DNA from: an uncultured Blautia sp.
GTDB lineage: Bacteria > Bacillota > Clostridia > Lachnospirales > Lachnospiraceae
Assembly (NCBI GenBank): GCA_937900135.1
Contig: CALCDJ010000056.1
Location: forward strand, 62,001-126,000
Direction: 5' to 3'
DNA: 64,000 nucleotides
The notes beneath the pieces were generated by a model that saw only the letters and a list, made by a program, of their open reading frames with translations, did not search any database and was not told the origin of the DNA. Each line of letters begins with the position of its first letter. The stretch's first letter is position 1. The position numbers were made by a program, and so were the translations under genes. Below are positions 24,981 through 33,101 of the stretch, piece after piece.

Positions 24981-26321
24981 ATGAACGAAACACCTGTCTG
25001 GAAAACACTTTTAAAATTAAGCCCTCCGGTTATGCTGGCACTTTTGATTCAATCTGTTTACAATATCGTGGACAGTTACTTTGTTGCCCGCTATGCCCCG
25101 GAAGGACTGACCGCTTTATCTCTTATTTTCCCCATCCAGCTTCTGATGACTGCCATTGCCGTAGGCACCGGCACTGGAATCAATATTCTCATTTCCCGTA
25201 TGGAGGGAACCGGCGACATCCGCGGAGAAAAAAACGTGGAAAAAAGCGGTTTGTTCCTTGGAGTTTTTAATTTCTCTGTTTTTACCTTTTTGGGACTTTT
25301 ATTTTTAAAACCATATTGCCATATTTCCTCATCCATGGAGCTGGTACGCCAGTATGCCTTTGAATACGCGCAGATCATCCTCCTTCTTTCCTTCGGGATG
25401 TTTGTGGAAGCCCACTGTACCAAAATTCTCCAGGCAAAACGAAATATGGTTCTGCCTATGTGTGCTCAGGTTACAGGAGCCATTGTCAACGTGATCCTGG
25501 ACCCTCTTCTGATCTTTGGAAGCGCCCATTTCCCGGAGCTTGGAATCCGGGGCGCGGCCATTGCCACTGTAATCGGTCAGTGGATCGCCATGTTCCTTGT
25601 GCTGATCCCTGTATTAAAGGAACACCCTTTTTCCGGTAAATTTACCATTCATGACTGTCTCCGCATCTACCAGAGCGGTCTGGCTGCAATCCTGACTCAG
25701 GCTCTGAACACTGTCTATGTCATTGGACTGAATCTGATCCTGAAACAGTTCACGGAAGATGCCGTCACCGTACTTGGCATTTATTATAAGCTGCAGACCT
25801 TCTTCTTCATCCCCCTGTTTGGTCTTCAGCAGGTAGTCCTTCCTGTGATCAGCTATTTTTATGGCGCCGGAAACAATAAAAAAATCCAGCAGGCCCTTAG
25901 AAGTTCCATTCTCATGGGCTCTTCCGTCATGGCTGTTGGATTCGCTGTTTTCCTCTTTTTCCCGAAAGCCTTGCTGGGTATTTTTTCCTCTGCTCCCGAC
26001 ATTCTCTCCATTGGAACAACTGCGCTGCGCATTATCTCTGTAAGCTTTATTCCTGCAGCTTTTCTGATCATGTTCACCGTTTATTTCCAGGGTGTGGGAC
26101 GGGGCTCGGCCGGTATCGCAGTCACCGTATTCCGTCAGGTATTCCTTCTGGTTCCCCTGGCCTGGCTGTTCCATTTCTTTGGTCTGCGCGCCGTATGGCT
26201 CACCTTTCCGGTAACAGAGTTTCTCTCTTTGTCTCTGTGTTTTTATCTTTACTATGAAAAAAAGAAGCACCCGGCTTCTTCCCTTATACAAGAATGCCCA
26301 GGTGCTCCAGCAGAATCTTAA
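24981..26321 (+). CDS. MATE family efflux transporter
   Basis: A 446-aa membrane protein with twelve hydrophobic segments. The N-terminal motif 'TPVWKTLLKLSPPVMLALLIQSVYNIVDSYFVARYAPEGLTALSL' and its counterpart in the second half ('SGLAAILTQALNTVYVIGLNLILKQF') mark the two-fold MatE repeat. It exports drugs or organic cations with Na+ or H+. The ATG at 24981 is about 11 bases from AAAGGAT; an upstream TTG at 24951 is possible but less likely. Its 3' end overlaps the convergent mntP by 38 bases. Confidence 0.92.
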   Translation: MNETPVWKTLLKLSPPVMLALLIQSVYNIVDSYFVARYAPEGLTALSLIFPIQLLMTAIAVGTGTGINILISRMEGTGDIRGEKNVEKSGLFLGVFNFSVFTFLGLLFLKPYCHISSSMELVRQYAFEYAQIILLLSFGMFVEAHCTKILQAKRNMVLPMCAQVTGAIVNVILDPLLIFGSAHFPELGIRGAAIATVIGQWIAMFLVLIPVLKEHPFSGKFTIHDCLRIYQSGLAAILTQALNTVYVIGLNLILKQFTEDAVTVLGIYYKLQTFFFIPLFGLQQVVLPVISYFYGAGNNKKIQQALRSSILMGSSVMAVGFAVFLFFPKALLGIFSSAPDILSIGTTALRIISVSFIPAAFLIMFTVYFQGVGRGSAGIAVTVFRQVFLLVPLAWLFHFFGLRAVWLTFPVTEFLSLSLCFYLYYEKKKHPASSLIQECPGAPAES

Positions 26322-26862
26322 GACCAATGAATATTAAAATACAGCCTCCCAAAAGCTCTGCCCTCTTTTTATATCTGCAGCCAAAAAAGTTTCCAATATA
26401 AACCCCGGACACAGAGATGGCAAAAGTGATCACTCCAATGATCGCCACTGCTTCCAAAATGGGATAATTCAGAAATGCAAAGGTAATCCCCACAGCAAGG
26501 GCATCAATGCTGGTGGCTACTGCCAGAAGGAACAATTCCTTCAGATCCAGCTTTTTGTCCTCCTTCACTGCGGGACAGACCTCCCCTTCCCGGATGGCTT
26601 CCCGGATCATATTTCCGCCAATCATCCCAAGGAGCACAAAGGCGATCCAGTGATCAATGTGAACGATATACTGTTCAAACTGGCTTCCCAGCGCCCATCC
26701 CACAAATGGCATCAGCGCCTGAAAGCCTCCAAAGAAAAGTCCAATAAGCAACGCCTGATCTTTTTTTACTTTTCTCATACCCAATCCTTTACAAACCGAT
26801 ACTGCAAAAGCGTCCATGGCAAGTCCTGCCCCGATCAGGATCAATTCTACGATTATTCCCAT
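26284..26862 (-). CDS. mntP: Manganese efflux pump MntP
   Basis: A 192-aa membrane protein with six helices made of two repeats, beginning 'IIVELILIGAGLAMDAFAVSVCKGLGM' and repeating 'LFLLAVATSIDALAVGITFAFL'. The paired Asp residues (MDAFA and IDALA) are the Mn2+-binding acidic residues known in MntP/YebN. The ATG (26860-26862) follows GGGAGG by 7-8 bases. No yybP-ykoY riboswitch is present in the 60 bases before it. It lies just after sigK and converges on the MATE gene. Confidence 0.92.
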   Translation of the reverse strand: MGIIVELILIGAGLAMDAFAVSVCKGLGMRKVKKDQALLIGLFFGGFQALMPFVGWALGSQFEQYIVHIDHWIAFVLLGMIGGNMIREAIREGEVCPAVKEDKKLDLKELFLLAVATSIDALAVGITFAFLNYPILEAVAIIGVITFAISVSGVYIGNFFGCRYKKRAELLGGCILIFIGLKILLEHLGILV

Positions 26863-26903
26863 TACTCTTCCTCCCAGGTATTTTTCCATATACAGCATCC
26901 TGT

Positions 26904-26909
26904 ATTATA
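26904..26909 (-). promoter_or_regulatory. Possible -10 element before mntP
   Basis: A perfect TATAAT on the minus strand between sigK and mntP, about 45 bases before the mntP ATG. The expected -35 position reads CAACAA, so the site is weak or needs an activator. Confidence 0.3.
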
Positions 26910-26922
26910 GAAACTTTTGTAC

Positions 26923-27555
26923 TCAGTTGTTGGCTTCCTCAAAAACGGTTCTCAGCTTTTTCAATGCGTTTTTTTCGATACGGGACACATAGGAGCGGCT
27001 GATGTTCAACCGCCCCGCAATTTCTCTCTGTGTCTCTTCTCTTTTGCCAAACAGACCGTATCGGAAACAAATGACCTGGTATTCCTTATCCGAAAGAACT
27101 CTCCCCAGAGAATCCAGCAAAAGCCTGATATCCTCTCTGACAGAATATTCCTCCACCACATCTACCGGAGGACTTTCCACCACATCTAAGAGACTGATCT
27201 CATTCCCTTCCTTATCGGTACCTATGGGTTCATACAAAGAAACTTCTCTGGAGTATTTTTTTCTGGAACGGAGCATCATAAGAAGCTCATTATCAATACA
27301 CCGGGCTGCATAGGTAGAAAGACGGGTCGCCTTCTTCTGGTCAAAGGTCGCTATGGCCTTAATCAGTCCTATGGTCCCAATGGAAATCAGATCATCCATT
27401 TCCTCATCGATCCCCTGATATTTTTTTACCACATGGGCAACCAGCCGAAGATTTCTTTCGATCAGAATCTTCTTCGCTTCCAGATCGCCCCTCTGGTAAC
27501 GTTGAAGATAGCAGGTTTCCTCGGCAGATGTCAAAGGTTTCAAAAAAGTCTTCAA
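26923..27555 (-). CDS. sigK: Sporulation sigma factor SigK, uninterrupted
   Basis: A 210-aa SigK/SigE-type sigma-70 factor with region 2 'DLISIGTIGLIKAIATFDQKKATRLSTYAARCIDNELLMMLRSRKK' and region 4 'EIAGRLNISRSYVSRIEKNALKKLR'. In endospore formers it drives late mother-cell genes. The gene is intact, unlike B. subtilis and C. difficile where a skin element splits it. The N-terminus lacks the long B. subtilis-type pro-sequence (about 7 residues precede 'TSAEETCYL'), so activation by cleavage is unlikely. Start is TTG, 5 bases after GAGGTG. It lies 76 bases after the trhP stop. Confidence 0.9.
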   Translation of the reverse strand: MKTFLKPLTSAEETCYLQRYQRGDLEAKKILIERNLRLVAHVVKKYQGIDEEMDDLISIGTIGLIKAIATFDQKKATRLSTYAARCIDNELLMMLRSRKKYSREVSLYEPIGTDKEGNEISLLDVVESPPVDVVEEYSVREDIRLLLDSLGRVLSDKEYQVICFRYGLFGKREETQREIAGRLNISRSYVSRIEKNALKKLRTVFEEANN

Positions 27556-27631
27556 GGCTTCACCTCAAAGGGGATTTCTTTCTAGTCTATGCCTCTGACA
27601 AGCCCTTTGTGCTTTTCCAAATACAGAAAAC

Positions 27632-28855
27632 TTATTCCGCCCGTCTTAAAAGATCGTACATCTCCAATTCTGTTCCAAGGTCCACAAACAGCTTCTGCTG
27701 AGGATGAGGTGCGCTCTCCACAGAATTTCCTTCCTCATCGTAGATTGCTTTTACCACAGCCTGGATGTTTCTTCCATCTGGCTTCATCACCTCAATGGTT
27801 TCTCCCACGGTAAATTTATTTCTCTGAGTAATCTGCGCACAGCCGTTTTCATCAACAGCCTCAGCAAATCCCAGATATGTATATTCCTTCACATAAGTAT
27901 TGTTGTCATAAATCTGCGCCTCTTCATCTGGCTTGCCATAGAAAAATCCTGTGGTAAACTGGCGATAGGTGCAGTTGGATATCTGCTCCTGATACCAGGG
28001 CATATTCTCCTGGTATTTCTTTGGATCTTCCAGATAATCGTCAATGGCCTTCCGATATGTACGGGCTACTGTTGCCACATAAAGGGCGGTCTTCATACGT
28101 CCCTCAATTTTCAGGCTGTCAATTCCACTGTTTAAAATATCATCCATATGCTCGATCATGCAAAGATCCTTGGAGTTAAAAATATAAGTGCCTCTCTCGT
28201 TTTCGTAAACCGGCATATATTCTCCCGGACGCTTCTCTTCCACAATGGAATATTTCCAGCGACAGGGATGGGTACAGGCCCCCTGGTTGGCATCTCTTCC
28301 CACCAGATAATTGCTGAGCAGACATCTACCGGAATAGGAAATACACATAGCGCCATGGATAAAGGTTTCAATTTCCATATCTTCCGGAATATGCGCCCGG
28401 ATTTCCTGAATTTCCTGAAGAGACAGTTCTCTTGCTGTCACCACACGTTTGGCTCCCAGACGATACCAGAAGCGATAGGTTTCATAATTGGTATTATTCG
28501 CCTGGGTACTGATGTGGCATTCAATTTCCGGACAGATTTCTCTGGCATAAGTAAAAATTCCCGGATCTGCAATGATCAATGCATCTGGTTTGATTTCCTT
28601 TAATTCCTCCAGATACGCTCTTACTCCTTCCAGATCCTGGTTATGAGCAAGAATATTTACGGTCACATAAACCTTCACGCCGTGTTCATGAGCAAAGGCG
28701 ATTCCTTCCTTCATCTCTTCCGGAGAAAAATTCTTTGCCTTTGCCCGAAGTCCAAAAGCTTCTCCGCCAATATACACCGCATCTGCGCCAAAGATCACGG
28801 CAATTTTCAAAACCTCCAGACTGCTGGCTGGTACTAATAATTCTGGTTTTCTCAT
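27632..28855 (-). CDS. trhP: U32 family tRNA 5-hydroxyuridine formation protein, TrhP/YrrO type
   Basis: A 407-aa peptidase-U32 family protein. It shows the family core 'ELLVPASSLEVLKIAVIFGADAVYIGGE', 'HISTQANNTNYET', and the Cys set in 'IHGAMCISYSGRCLLSNYLVGRDANQGACTHPCRW' that in homologues binds Fe-S. In B. subtilis YrrO (TrhP2) helps hydroxylate U34 of tRNAs with prephenate; the neighbouring trmR gene here, whose stop overlaps this start by 4 bases, methylates that product, which supports the tRNA role over a protease role. Confidence 0.87.
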   Translation of the reverse strand: MRKPELLVPASSLEVLKIAVIFGADAVYIGGEAFGLRAKAKNFSPEEMKEGIAFAHEHGVKVYVTVNILAHNQDLEGVRAYLEELKEIKPDALIIADPGIFTYAREICPEIECHISTQANNTNYETYRFWYRLGAKRVVTARELSLQEIQEIRAHIPEDMEIETFIHGAMCISYSGRCLLSNYLVGRDANQGACTHPCRWKYSIVEEKRPGEYMPVYENERGTYIFNSKDLCMIEHMDDILNSGIDSLKIEGRMKTALYVATVARTYRKAIDDYLEDPKKYQENMPWYQEQISNCTYRQFTTGFFYGKPDEEAQIYDNNTYVKEYTYLGFAEAVDENGCAQITQRNKFTVGETIEVMKPDGRNIQAVVKAIYDEEGNSVESAPHPQQKLFVDLGTELEMYDLLRRAE

Positions 28856-29502
28856 AATACCTCCCGTTTCACACTGACTGTCACTCCATCGCCCAGGGGG
28901 ATAATGGATGTTTCCAGACAGGGGTGATGTTTCAGTTCATACAGATATTCCCGCATTCTCTTATAAATGGTACGGTTCCGCCGTTCCACCAGATAATGGG
29001 ATTCAATCAGATCTCCCTCCTGAAGTACGTTGTCCGAAACAAGAACGCTTCCCGGATGCATCAGCCGGAGCACATCTGGCAGCCAGTGAATGTACTGCCC
29101 CTTGGCAGCATCCATAAAAATCAGGTCAAAGGTACCGGTAAGCTCTTTCAGGATCAATCCTGCATCCCCTTCCAGAAGGGTGATCTGCGCCTCCCGTCCT
29201 GCTTTTTTGAAATTCTCTCTGGCTATGGGAATCCGTTTTTCATAATTTTCGATGGTTACCAGTTCAAGCTCTGGCAAACCGTACTCACACATAAGAAGTG
29301 TGGAGAAGCCAACGGCTGTCCCCACCTCCAGAATCCGCTTCGGCCGATGTATGGCCAGAAGCACCTTGATAAAGCTTTGCATTTCTTTTCGGATAATGGG
29401 AACACCGTTATCCAGAGCTTCTTTTTCCAACTGCTCCAGAAAAGGGGTATTTCCCATGTCCAGAGAGTTGATATAGGTTCTCATTCTCTCTTCTACGATC
29501 AC
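28852..29502 (-). CDS. trmR: tRNA 5-hydroxyuridine methyltransferase TrmR (YrrM)
   Basis: A 216-aa class I SAM-dependent O-methyltransferase of the catechol type. SAM motif I is 'RILEVGTAVGFSTLLM', then 'LVTIENYEKRIPIARENFKKAG', 'LLEGDAG' and the metal site 'FDLIFMDAAKGQYIHWL'. With trhP directly behind it, it is the B. subtilis TrmR orthologue that makes 5-methoxyuridine at wobble U34. The GTG start (29500-29502) overlaps the stop of the preceding gene as GTGA. An internal ATG seven codons later has a weaker ribosome site. Confidence 0.9.
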   Translation of the reverse strand: MIVEERMRTYINSLDMGNTPFLEQLEKEALDNGVPIIRKEMQSFIKVLLAIHRPKRILEVGTAVGFSTLLMCEYGLPELELVTIENYEKRIPIARENFKKAGREAQITLLEGDAGLILKELTGTFDLIFMDAAKGQYIHWLPDVLRLMHPGSVLVSDNVLQEGDLIESHYLVERRNRTIYKRMREYLYELKHHPCLETSIIPLGDGVTVSVKREVL

Positions 29503-29900
29503 GAGTCTGTTCCCTCCTGCTCCGTATCCCCTGCCAGGATTCCCATGATCCGGTTGGGGGTATAAGCGGTACTTAAAAGATAGGTGCCTGGTCTCAGCTT
29601 GCCATTATAATTGGACAGCTTCTCCTGCACATAGAACACAAAGGCATTTTCCACAAGACCCTTGCTCTCCAGGGTTTTGGCAATCTTGTAAACAGAAGCA
29701 TCCTGCTTAATCACCACAGTAACCTCCTGTCCCTCCCCCGGGCTCATGGCCTGCTGGTTAAAAACGTCGTAGCCAAACTGGTATGTACTTTTTCCGATCC
29801 AGATGATCAGAACTACCACACAGACATACAGGGCAATCCTAAAAAATCCCCCTGCCACAGCCACTCCGGCTGCGCCTACCCGTTCTCTTGTGTTTCCCAT
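29499..29900 (-). CDS. Short YceG/MltG-like membrane protein without the catalytic domain
   Basis: A 133-aa protein; ATG 29898-29900 is 5 bases after GGAGG. It has one N-terminal helix (about residues 22-40, 'ALYVCVVVLIIWIG') and a small external domain, 'VTVVIKQDASVYKIAKTLESKGLVENAFVFYVQEKLSNYNGKLRPGTYLLS', matching the LysM-like N-terminal part of MltG/YceG. It ends before the lytic transglycosylase domain and its catalytic Glu, while MltG is about 340 aa. In B. subtilis mltG (yrrL) occupies the same place ahead of trmR, so this is a reduced version, probably a regulatory or binding partner. Confidence 0.75.
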   Translation of the reverse strand: MGNTRERVGAAGVAVAGGFFRIALYVCVVVLIIWIGKSTYQFGYDVFNQQAMSPGEGQEVTVVIKQDASVYKIAKTLESKGLVENAFVFYVQEKLSNYNGKLRPGTYLLSTAYTPNRIMGILAGDTEQEGTDS

Positions 29901-29917
29901 AACTTCCTCCATTTCTT

Positions 29918-30256
29918 CTAAAGCCTTGGAACATGCATCTCTATACCATCCGTAAGGATCTTGCAGATTTTCTGCATCATCTTGCACAGAGCCTGCTCTG
30001 CATCCAGATAGGCATTCACCTCAGGAATCTGCCTCAGTTCTGCAGATTCCCGGGTAAGCAGATCTGCCACCTGAAAAAGATTTTCTCTGTCCAATTTATT
30101 CTGAAGCCGGAAATTATTGGCGCGGAACTGATCCACCCGCGCGTAAAGCTCTGGATTTTTTTCCAGAATCTTTTCCTGCTTCCGGTATTCCTTGTAAATA
30201 TCACTTCTCTTAATTACAGAAAGAAGGATATGAATGTTTCGATTGATTGCGTCCAC
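29918..30256 (-). CDS. YlbF/YmcA family RNA-decay regulator
   Basis: A 112-aa all-helical cytoplasmic protein of the Com_YlbF family ('ILLSVIKRSDIYKEYRKQEKILEKNPELYARVDQFRANNFRLQNK'). The start is GTG (30254-30256), 7 bases after GGAGG and 2 bases from the end of rnj; the frame is open further upstream but overlaps rnj. In B. subtilis YlbF, YmcA and YaaT form the Y-complex that steers RNase Y. Standing here next to RNase J suggests a related role in mRNA decay. Confidence 0.8.
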   Translation of the reverse strand: MDAINRNIHILLSVIKRSDIYKEYRKQEKILEKNPELYARVDQFRANNFRLQNKLDRENLFQVADLLTRESAELRQIPEVNAYLDAEQALCKMMQKICKILTDGIEMHVPRL

Positions 30257-30258
30257 GT

Positions 30259-32133
30259 TTATGCCTCCATAATGATCGGAAGGATCATAGGACTTCTCTT
30301 GGTCCGTTTCCACAGATAATCACTGAGGGCATCTTTTACAACGGTTTTGATTCTTCCCCAGTCTGTGATTCCCCGATCCAGGCAGGAATCCAGCGCCTGA
30401 TCCACCACTTCCCGGGCATGATCCATCAGATCCTCTGATTCTCTCACATATACGAATCCTCTGGAGACGATATCCGGTCCGGCAAGCACCACATTGCTGT
30501 GTCGTTCCAGAGTCATCACCACGATCATAATTCCATCCTCCGCCAGATGCTGACGGTCTCTTAATACAATATTTCCCACATCGCCCACACCAAGTCCATC
30601 TACAAGAATGGCTCCTGTGTGTACAGTTCCCGTTACTTCCGCACTGTGCTCATCCAGTTCCAGCACATTTCCGGAGGACAGGATAAAAATATTTTCTTTT
30701 GGAATGCCCAGGTCTTCTACCACCTGCTTCTGCGCCGTCAGATGACGGTATTCTCCATGTACCGGAATGGCATATTTGGGACGGACCAGGGAATAAATCA
30801 GCTTGATTTCCTCCTGGCAGGCATGTCCGGATACATGAGCATCCTGGAAAATTACCTTTGCCCCTTTCATGGAAAGTTCATTGATCACCTTGGATACTGC
30901 CTTTTCATTTCCCGGAATAGGATTGGAACTGAAAATAATGGTATCGTTGGGCTTGATTGTGATCTTTTTGTGGATATTGGCTGCCATACGGGACAGCGCT
31001 GCCATGGATTCTCCCTGGCTTCCTGTTGTGATCAGAACCACCTTTTCATCCGGATAATTCTTCACCTGATCAATTTCAATCAGTGTCTGCTCCGGAATCT
31101 GCAGATAGCCAAGCTCTGCTGCAGTGGAAATTACATTGACCATACTCCTGCCTTCCACAGCCACTTTTCTGCCAAAACGATACGCTGTGTTAATGATCTG
31201 CTGTACACGATCCACATTGGATGCAAAGGTAGCAATGATAATGCGGGCATTCTTATGCTCGTTGAACAGGTTATCAAAGACCCTTCCCACGGTCCGTTCT
31301 GACATGGTAAAGCCTGGACGCTCGGCATTGGTACTGTCGCACATCAGCGCCAGAACACCTTTTTTGCCGATTTCTGCAAGGCGCTGCAAATCAATGGCAT
31401 CTCCAAATACCGGTGTGTAATCCACCTTAAAGTCTCCCGTATGCACCACGATTCCTGCCGGTGAATAGATGGCAAGGGCAGAAGCATCCTGAATACTGTG
31501 ATTGGTTTTAATAAATTCGATGGAAAAATCACCCAGGTTGATCACCTGTCCGTGACGTACTTCCTTCAGTTTGGTGGAGCGCACCAGATTGTGCTCCTTC
31601 AGTTTATTGGTAATCAGTCCCAGGGTCAGCTTCGTGGAATAGATTGGGACATTCACTTCTTTCAGTACATAGGGAAGAGCACCAATATGATCTTCATGTC
31701 CGTGAGTAATCACAAAGCCCTTCACCTTGGAAATATTGTCTTTAAGGTAAGTTACATCCGGGATAACCAGATCAATTCCCAGCATATCGTCCTCTGGGAA
31801 AGAAAGACCACAGTCTACTACCACAATACTGTCTTCGTATTCAAAAGCGGTAATGTTCATTCCAATCTGTTCCAGACCGCCCAGCGGAATGATTTTCAGA
31901 CGGGAGGCCGCTTTTCTTCCCCGGCGTCCCATAGTTTTTACAGGGGGCTTTCCTGTATTCTTCATCGGATTCTTAAATGCAGGTCTGCCGCTGTTTTTAT
32001 CATTTCTCCAATTGTTATTTCTCTGCTGCTTGTTATATTTATAATTTCTCTGCTTATTTACCTGTTTTCTTACGTTTCCGGCAGGATTTTGACTGCCTTC
32101 TTTTTTATTATTTCCGTTATCTTCGTTTTTCAA
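30259..32133 (-). CDS. rnj: Ribonuclease J with a long basic N-terminal extension
   Basis: A 624-aa metallo-beta-lactamase RNase (5'-3' exo- and endonuclease). The zinc motif 'THGHEDHIGALPYVL' is at 143-157, with 'VVDCGLSFPEDDMLGIDLVIPD' before it and 'HVSGHACQEE' in the beta-CASP part; 'IPVHGEYRHL' follows. The core starts near residue 78. Residues 1-75 are an Asn/Lys/Arg-rich disordered tail, absent in B. subtilis RNase J1/J2, likely an RNA or partner contact. Only one RNase J is in the window. It opens the run to ylbF, the short YceG-like gene, trmR and trhP. Confidence 0.93.
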   Translation of the reverse strand: MKNEDNGNNKKEGSQNPAGNVRKQVNKQRNYKYNKQQRNNNWRNDKNSGRPAFKNPMKNTGKPPVKTMGRRGRKAASRLKIIPLGGLEQIGMNITAFEYEDSIVVVDCGLSFPEDDMLGIDLVIPDVTYLKDNISKVKGFVITHGHEDHIGALPYVLKEVNVPIYSTKLTLGLITNKLKEHNLVRSTKLKEVRHGQVINLGDFSIEFIKTNHSIQDASALAIYSPAGIVVHTGDFKVDYTPVFGDAIDLQRLAEIGKKGVLALMCDSTNAERPGFTMSERTVGRVFDNLFNEHKNARIIIATFASNVDRVQQIINTAYRFGRKVAVEGRSMVNVISTAAELGYLQIPEQTLIEIDQVKNYPDEKVVLITTGSQGESMAALSRMAANIHKKITIKPNDTIIFSSNPIPGNEKAVSKVINELSMKGAKVIFQDAHVSGHACQEEIKLIYSLVRPKYAIPVHGEYRHLTAQKQVVEDLGIPKENIFILSSGNVLELDEHSAEVTGTVHTGAILVDGLGVGDVGNIVLRDRQHLAEDGIMIVVMTLERHSNVVLAGPDIVSRGFVYVRESEDLMDHAREVVDQALDSCLDRGITDWGRIKTVVKDALSDYLWKRTKRSPMILPIIMEA

Positions 32134-32405
32134 TGAATTGCACCTCCATGCTCTTAGTGCAATTTATTCCATTATCCGGCGTTGGAATCTTATGGAAGAC
32201 CACCTGTCTTTTGTACGCTCATATCCGACCTTCCTGATCTAAAAAAGAACACTTCAAGTGCACGTCCTGTTCTGATGCTTTCACGTTCCCAGAACAGGAC
32301 TGTTCTCCCTTCCAACCGCTCTATGATTTTGGGCAGAATTTCTTCAAATCACCTTCTTAAATAAGTTTTCTCAGATAACAAGAATAAATTGCGTTGTTTT
32401 CTTAT
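32134..32405 (-). other. Structured leader region upstream of rnj
   Basis: About 270 bases between the DUF1292 gene and rnj. The minus strand holds a strong hairpin (32264-32300) and a U6 run (32241-32246). It also has a 51-codon open frame starting around 32345 with no good start or ribosome site. No classical promoter was clear. Confidence 0.4.
32241..32300 (-). terminator. Possible attenuator in the rnj leader
   Basis: Arms CAGAACAGGAC (32290-32300) and GTCCTGTTCTG (32264-32274) form a perfect 11-bp stem; 17 bases later the minus strand shows U6 after GTGTTC, which could pair with GAACA before the stem. It lies 108-170 bases before rnj, so it is either an attenuator or the terminator of the ireB operon. 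Confidence 0.5.
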
Positions 32406-32663
32406 TTACATTTCAAGATCCACGTCTTCTAACATCTGTTCAAAAACTTTAAAAACTGCCTGGAGCTCTTCTTCGTCTTCTACAATCTCATATAAAGCCT
32501 CCAGACTTGTATCCTTGGACACATCCTTTAAAATATATGCGGACGCCTCGTCCTCCATAGAATCGGACACCAACAGGTAAGAAATGCCTCCGATCCTTGT
32601 CTGTTCTTCTACATAAAATTCGGTAAATGTTCCGTCTTCCAACTGAAATCTGATTTTTTCCAT
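32406..32663 (-). CDS. DUF1292 family protein (YrzB type)
   Basis: An 85-aa acidic protein 'MEKIRFQLEDGTFTEFYVEE…' with the DUF1292 pattern of a short beta-sheet followed by an acidic helical end 'YEIVEDEEELQAVFKVFEQMLEDVD'. The family almost always follows ireB and ruvX in Firmicutes, as here, 11 bases after the ruvX stop. Its function is unknown. Confidence 0.88.
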   Translation of the reverse strand: MEKIRFQLEDGTFTEFYVEEQTRIGGISYLLVSDSMEDEASAYILKDVSKDTSLEALYEIVEDEEELQAVFKVFEQMLEDVDLEM

Positions 32664-32674
32664 GTCGTTCTTCC

Positions 32675-33100
32675 TTATGCATTTGTCAGGGAATCCAGAT
32701 ATCCCTGCAAGATAAATACAGCAGCCAGCTCGTCCAGATATTGCTTCCGATTCTCCCGGCGCACATTGGCTTCAATCAGCGTGCGTTCCGCTGCCATGGT
32801 CGTCAGCCGTTCATCCCACATTACAACAGGCAGATTCGTCCGTCTCTCCAGCATTTCCTTAAATTCCAGAGATTTCTCCGCCCGTTCTCCAATGGTATTG
32901 TTCATATTCTTCGGATAACCTAATACGATTTTTTCCACCTGATACTCTTCGATCAGAGCCTCGATCCGTGCTAGGGTCTGACGCAGCTTATTCTCCTGCT
33001 TCCGCCAGATGGTTTCCACACCCTGAGCAGTAATTCCCAGGGGGTCGCTCACTGCCACCCCCACAGTTTTTGATCCGTAATCCAGTCCCAGAATCCGCAT
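32675..33100 (-). CDS. ruvX: Putative Holliday junction resolvase / pre-16S rRNA nuclease YqgF
   Basis: A 141-aa RNase H-fold nuclease: 'MRILGLDYGSKTVGVAVSDPLG' carries the first catalytic Asp, 'IVLGYPKNMNNTIGERAEKS' and 'MWDERLTTMAAERTL' carry the second region, and 'DELAAVFILQGYLD' the last Asp. In E. coli YqgF processes the 5' end of 16S rRNA; resolvase activity is also claimed for the family. One base separates it from the ireB stop. Confidence 0.93.
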   Translation of the reverse strand: MRILGLDYGSKTVGVAVSDPLGITAQGVETIWRKQENKLRQTLARIEALIEEYQVEKIVLGYPKNMNNTIGERAEKSLEFKEMLERRTNLPVVMWDERLTTMAAERTLIEANVRRENRKQYLDELAAVFILQGYLDSLTNA

Positions 33101-33101
33101 A

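Noticed and set aside
26863..26922. Manganese riboswitch (yybP-ykoY) before mntP
   Set aside because: The gap before mntP is only 60 bases and lacks the conserved loops; nothing fits.
26923..27555. Identification as SigE or SigF instead of SigK
   Set aside because: The short N-terminus, region 2 wording and position fit SigK best; no SpoIIGA gene (SigE) or spoIIAB gene (SigF) is near.
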